Positions 5,622-5,643 of a DNA stretch of 5,643 nucleotides are shown piece by piece. Position 1 is the first letter of the stretch; the number at the start of each line of letters is the position of its first letter. Origin of the DNA: Oscillospiraceae bacterium. GTDB taxonomy: Bacteria > Bacillota > Clostridia > Oscillospirales > Ruminococcaceae. The stretch covers positions 1-5,643 of the forward strand of contig JAFUWP010000422.1 in assembly GCA_017483405.1 (NCBI GenBank), in the 5' to 3' direction. Both the position numbers and the translations under genes were made by a program. The notes under the pieces were generated by a model, which made no database searches, was not told the DNA's origin, and saw nothing but the letters and a program-made list of their open reading frames with translations.

Positions 5622-5643
5622 ATGCCGCATATTACAATCAAAA
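5622..5643 (+). CDS. Start of a 4-oxalocrotonate tautomerase-family protein (partial)
   Basis: Only seven codons are inside the window: M-P-H-I-T-I-K. A proline directly after the initiator methionine, then alternating hydrophobic residues forming the first beta strand, is the hallmark of the 4-oxalocrotonate tautomerase family, where the freed N-terminal proline is the catalytic base. PHITIK is a common opening in Firmicute members, which are small (about 60-75 residues) and often of unknown substrate. The start is supported by AGAAAGGGG at 5604-5612, nine bases upstream, and by the promoter at 5553-5581. A nearer ATG at 5614 is out of frame and too close to the ribosome site. With so few residues the family call is provisional. 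Confidence 0.55.

Noticed and set aside
1..5643. Many copies of TTCCGG/TCCGGA across the window as a possible dispersed motif.
   Set aside because: Nearly all lie in genes and reflect preferred codons TCC, CCG, GGA and GAA. Spacing and orientation show no pattern.

Overview
The window looks like chromosomal DNA from a Gram-positive, dockerin-using gut or rumen anaerobe, most likely a Ruminococcus or close Oscillospirales relative. This rests on a type I dockerin at the end of the first gene, a lectin-like domain of the kind attached to clostridial papain-like proteases, strong AGGAGG-type ribosome binding sites, moderate G+C, and the style of the cell-wall enzymes. The species call is inference from protein character, not a database result.

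Left part, + strand. A gene cut by the left edge (1-1347) encodes the C-terminal 448 residues of a secreted modular protein: lectin-like domain, chitobiase-type beta domain, beta-sandwich linker and a two-repeat dockerin. After 35 bases comes an MraY/WecA-superfamily membrane phosphoglycosyl transferase (1383-2390). Then, after 28 bases, comes a 75-residue acidic protein of unknown function (2419-2646). The short gaps suggest co-transcription of these three.

Middle and right part, - strand. A second unit runs leftward from a good sigma-A-type promoter at 5406-5434. It contains dtd (D-aminoacyl-tRNA deacylase, 4933-5367), an unrecognised 187-residue aromatic-rich protein (4334-4897) and a class B penicillin-binding protein (2667-4265), which converges on the first unit with only 20 bases between stop codons. 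Between the unknown gene and the PBP gene lies a strong hairpin followed by six T (4267-4313, read on the - strand). It contains the PBP Shine-Dalgarno and its T-run ends one base before the PBP start codon. This is the most interesting regulatory structure in the window.

Right edge, + strand. Divergent from dtd, with its own likely promoter, a gene begins at 5622. Its first seven codons (MPHITIK) fit a 4-oxalocrotonate tautomerase-family protein. The 254-base divergent intergenic region (5368-5621) is AT-rich and carries both promoters plus one short perfect palindrome.

Functionally, the MraY-like enzyme and the PBP both belong to peptidoglycan or related polymer assembly. Both depart from family consensus in key motifs: HHH reads HDH and PTMGG is missing in the first, and KTG reads KTS in the second. 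I see no CRISPR array, tRNA, rRNA, insertion sequence or prophage gene. I do not see clear evidence of a wholly new system; the best leads are the hairpin on the PBP gene, the unknown dtd-linked gene and the divergent MraY-like enzyme.
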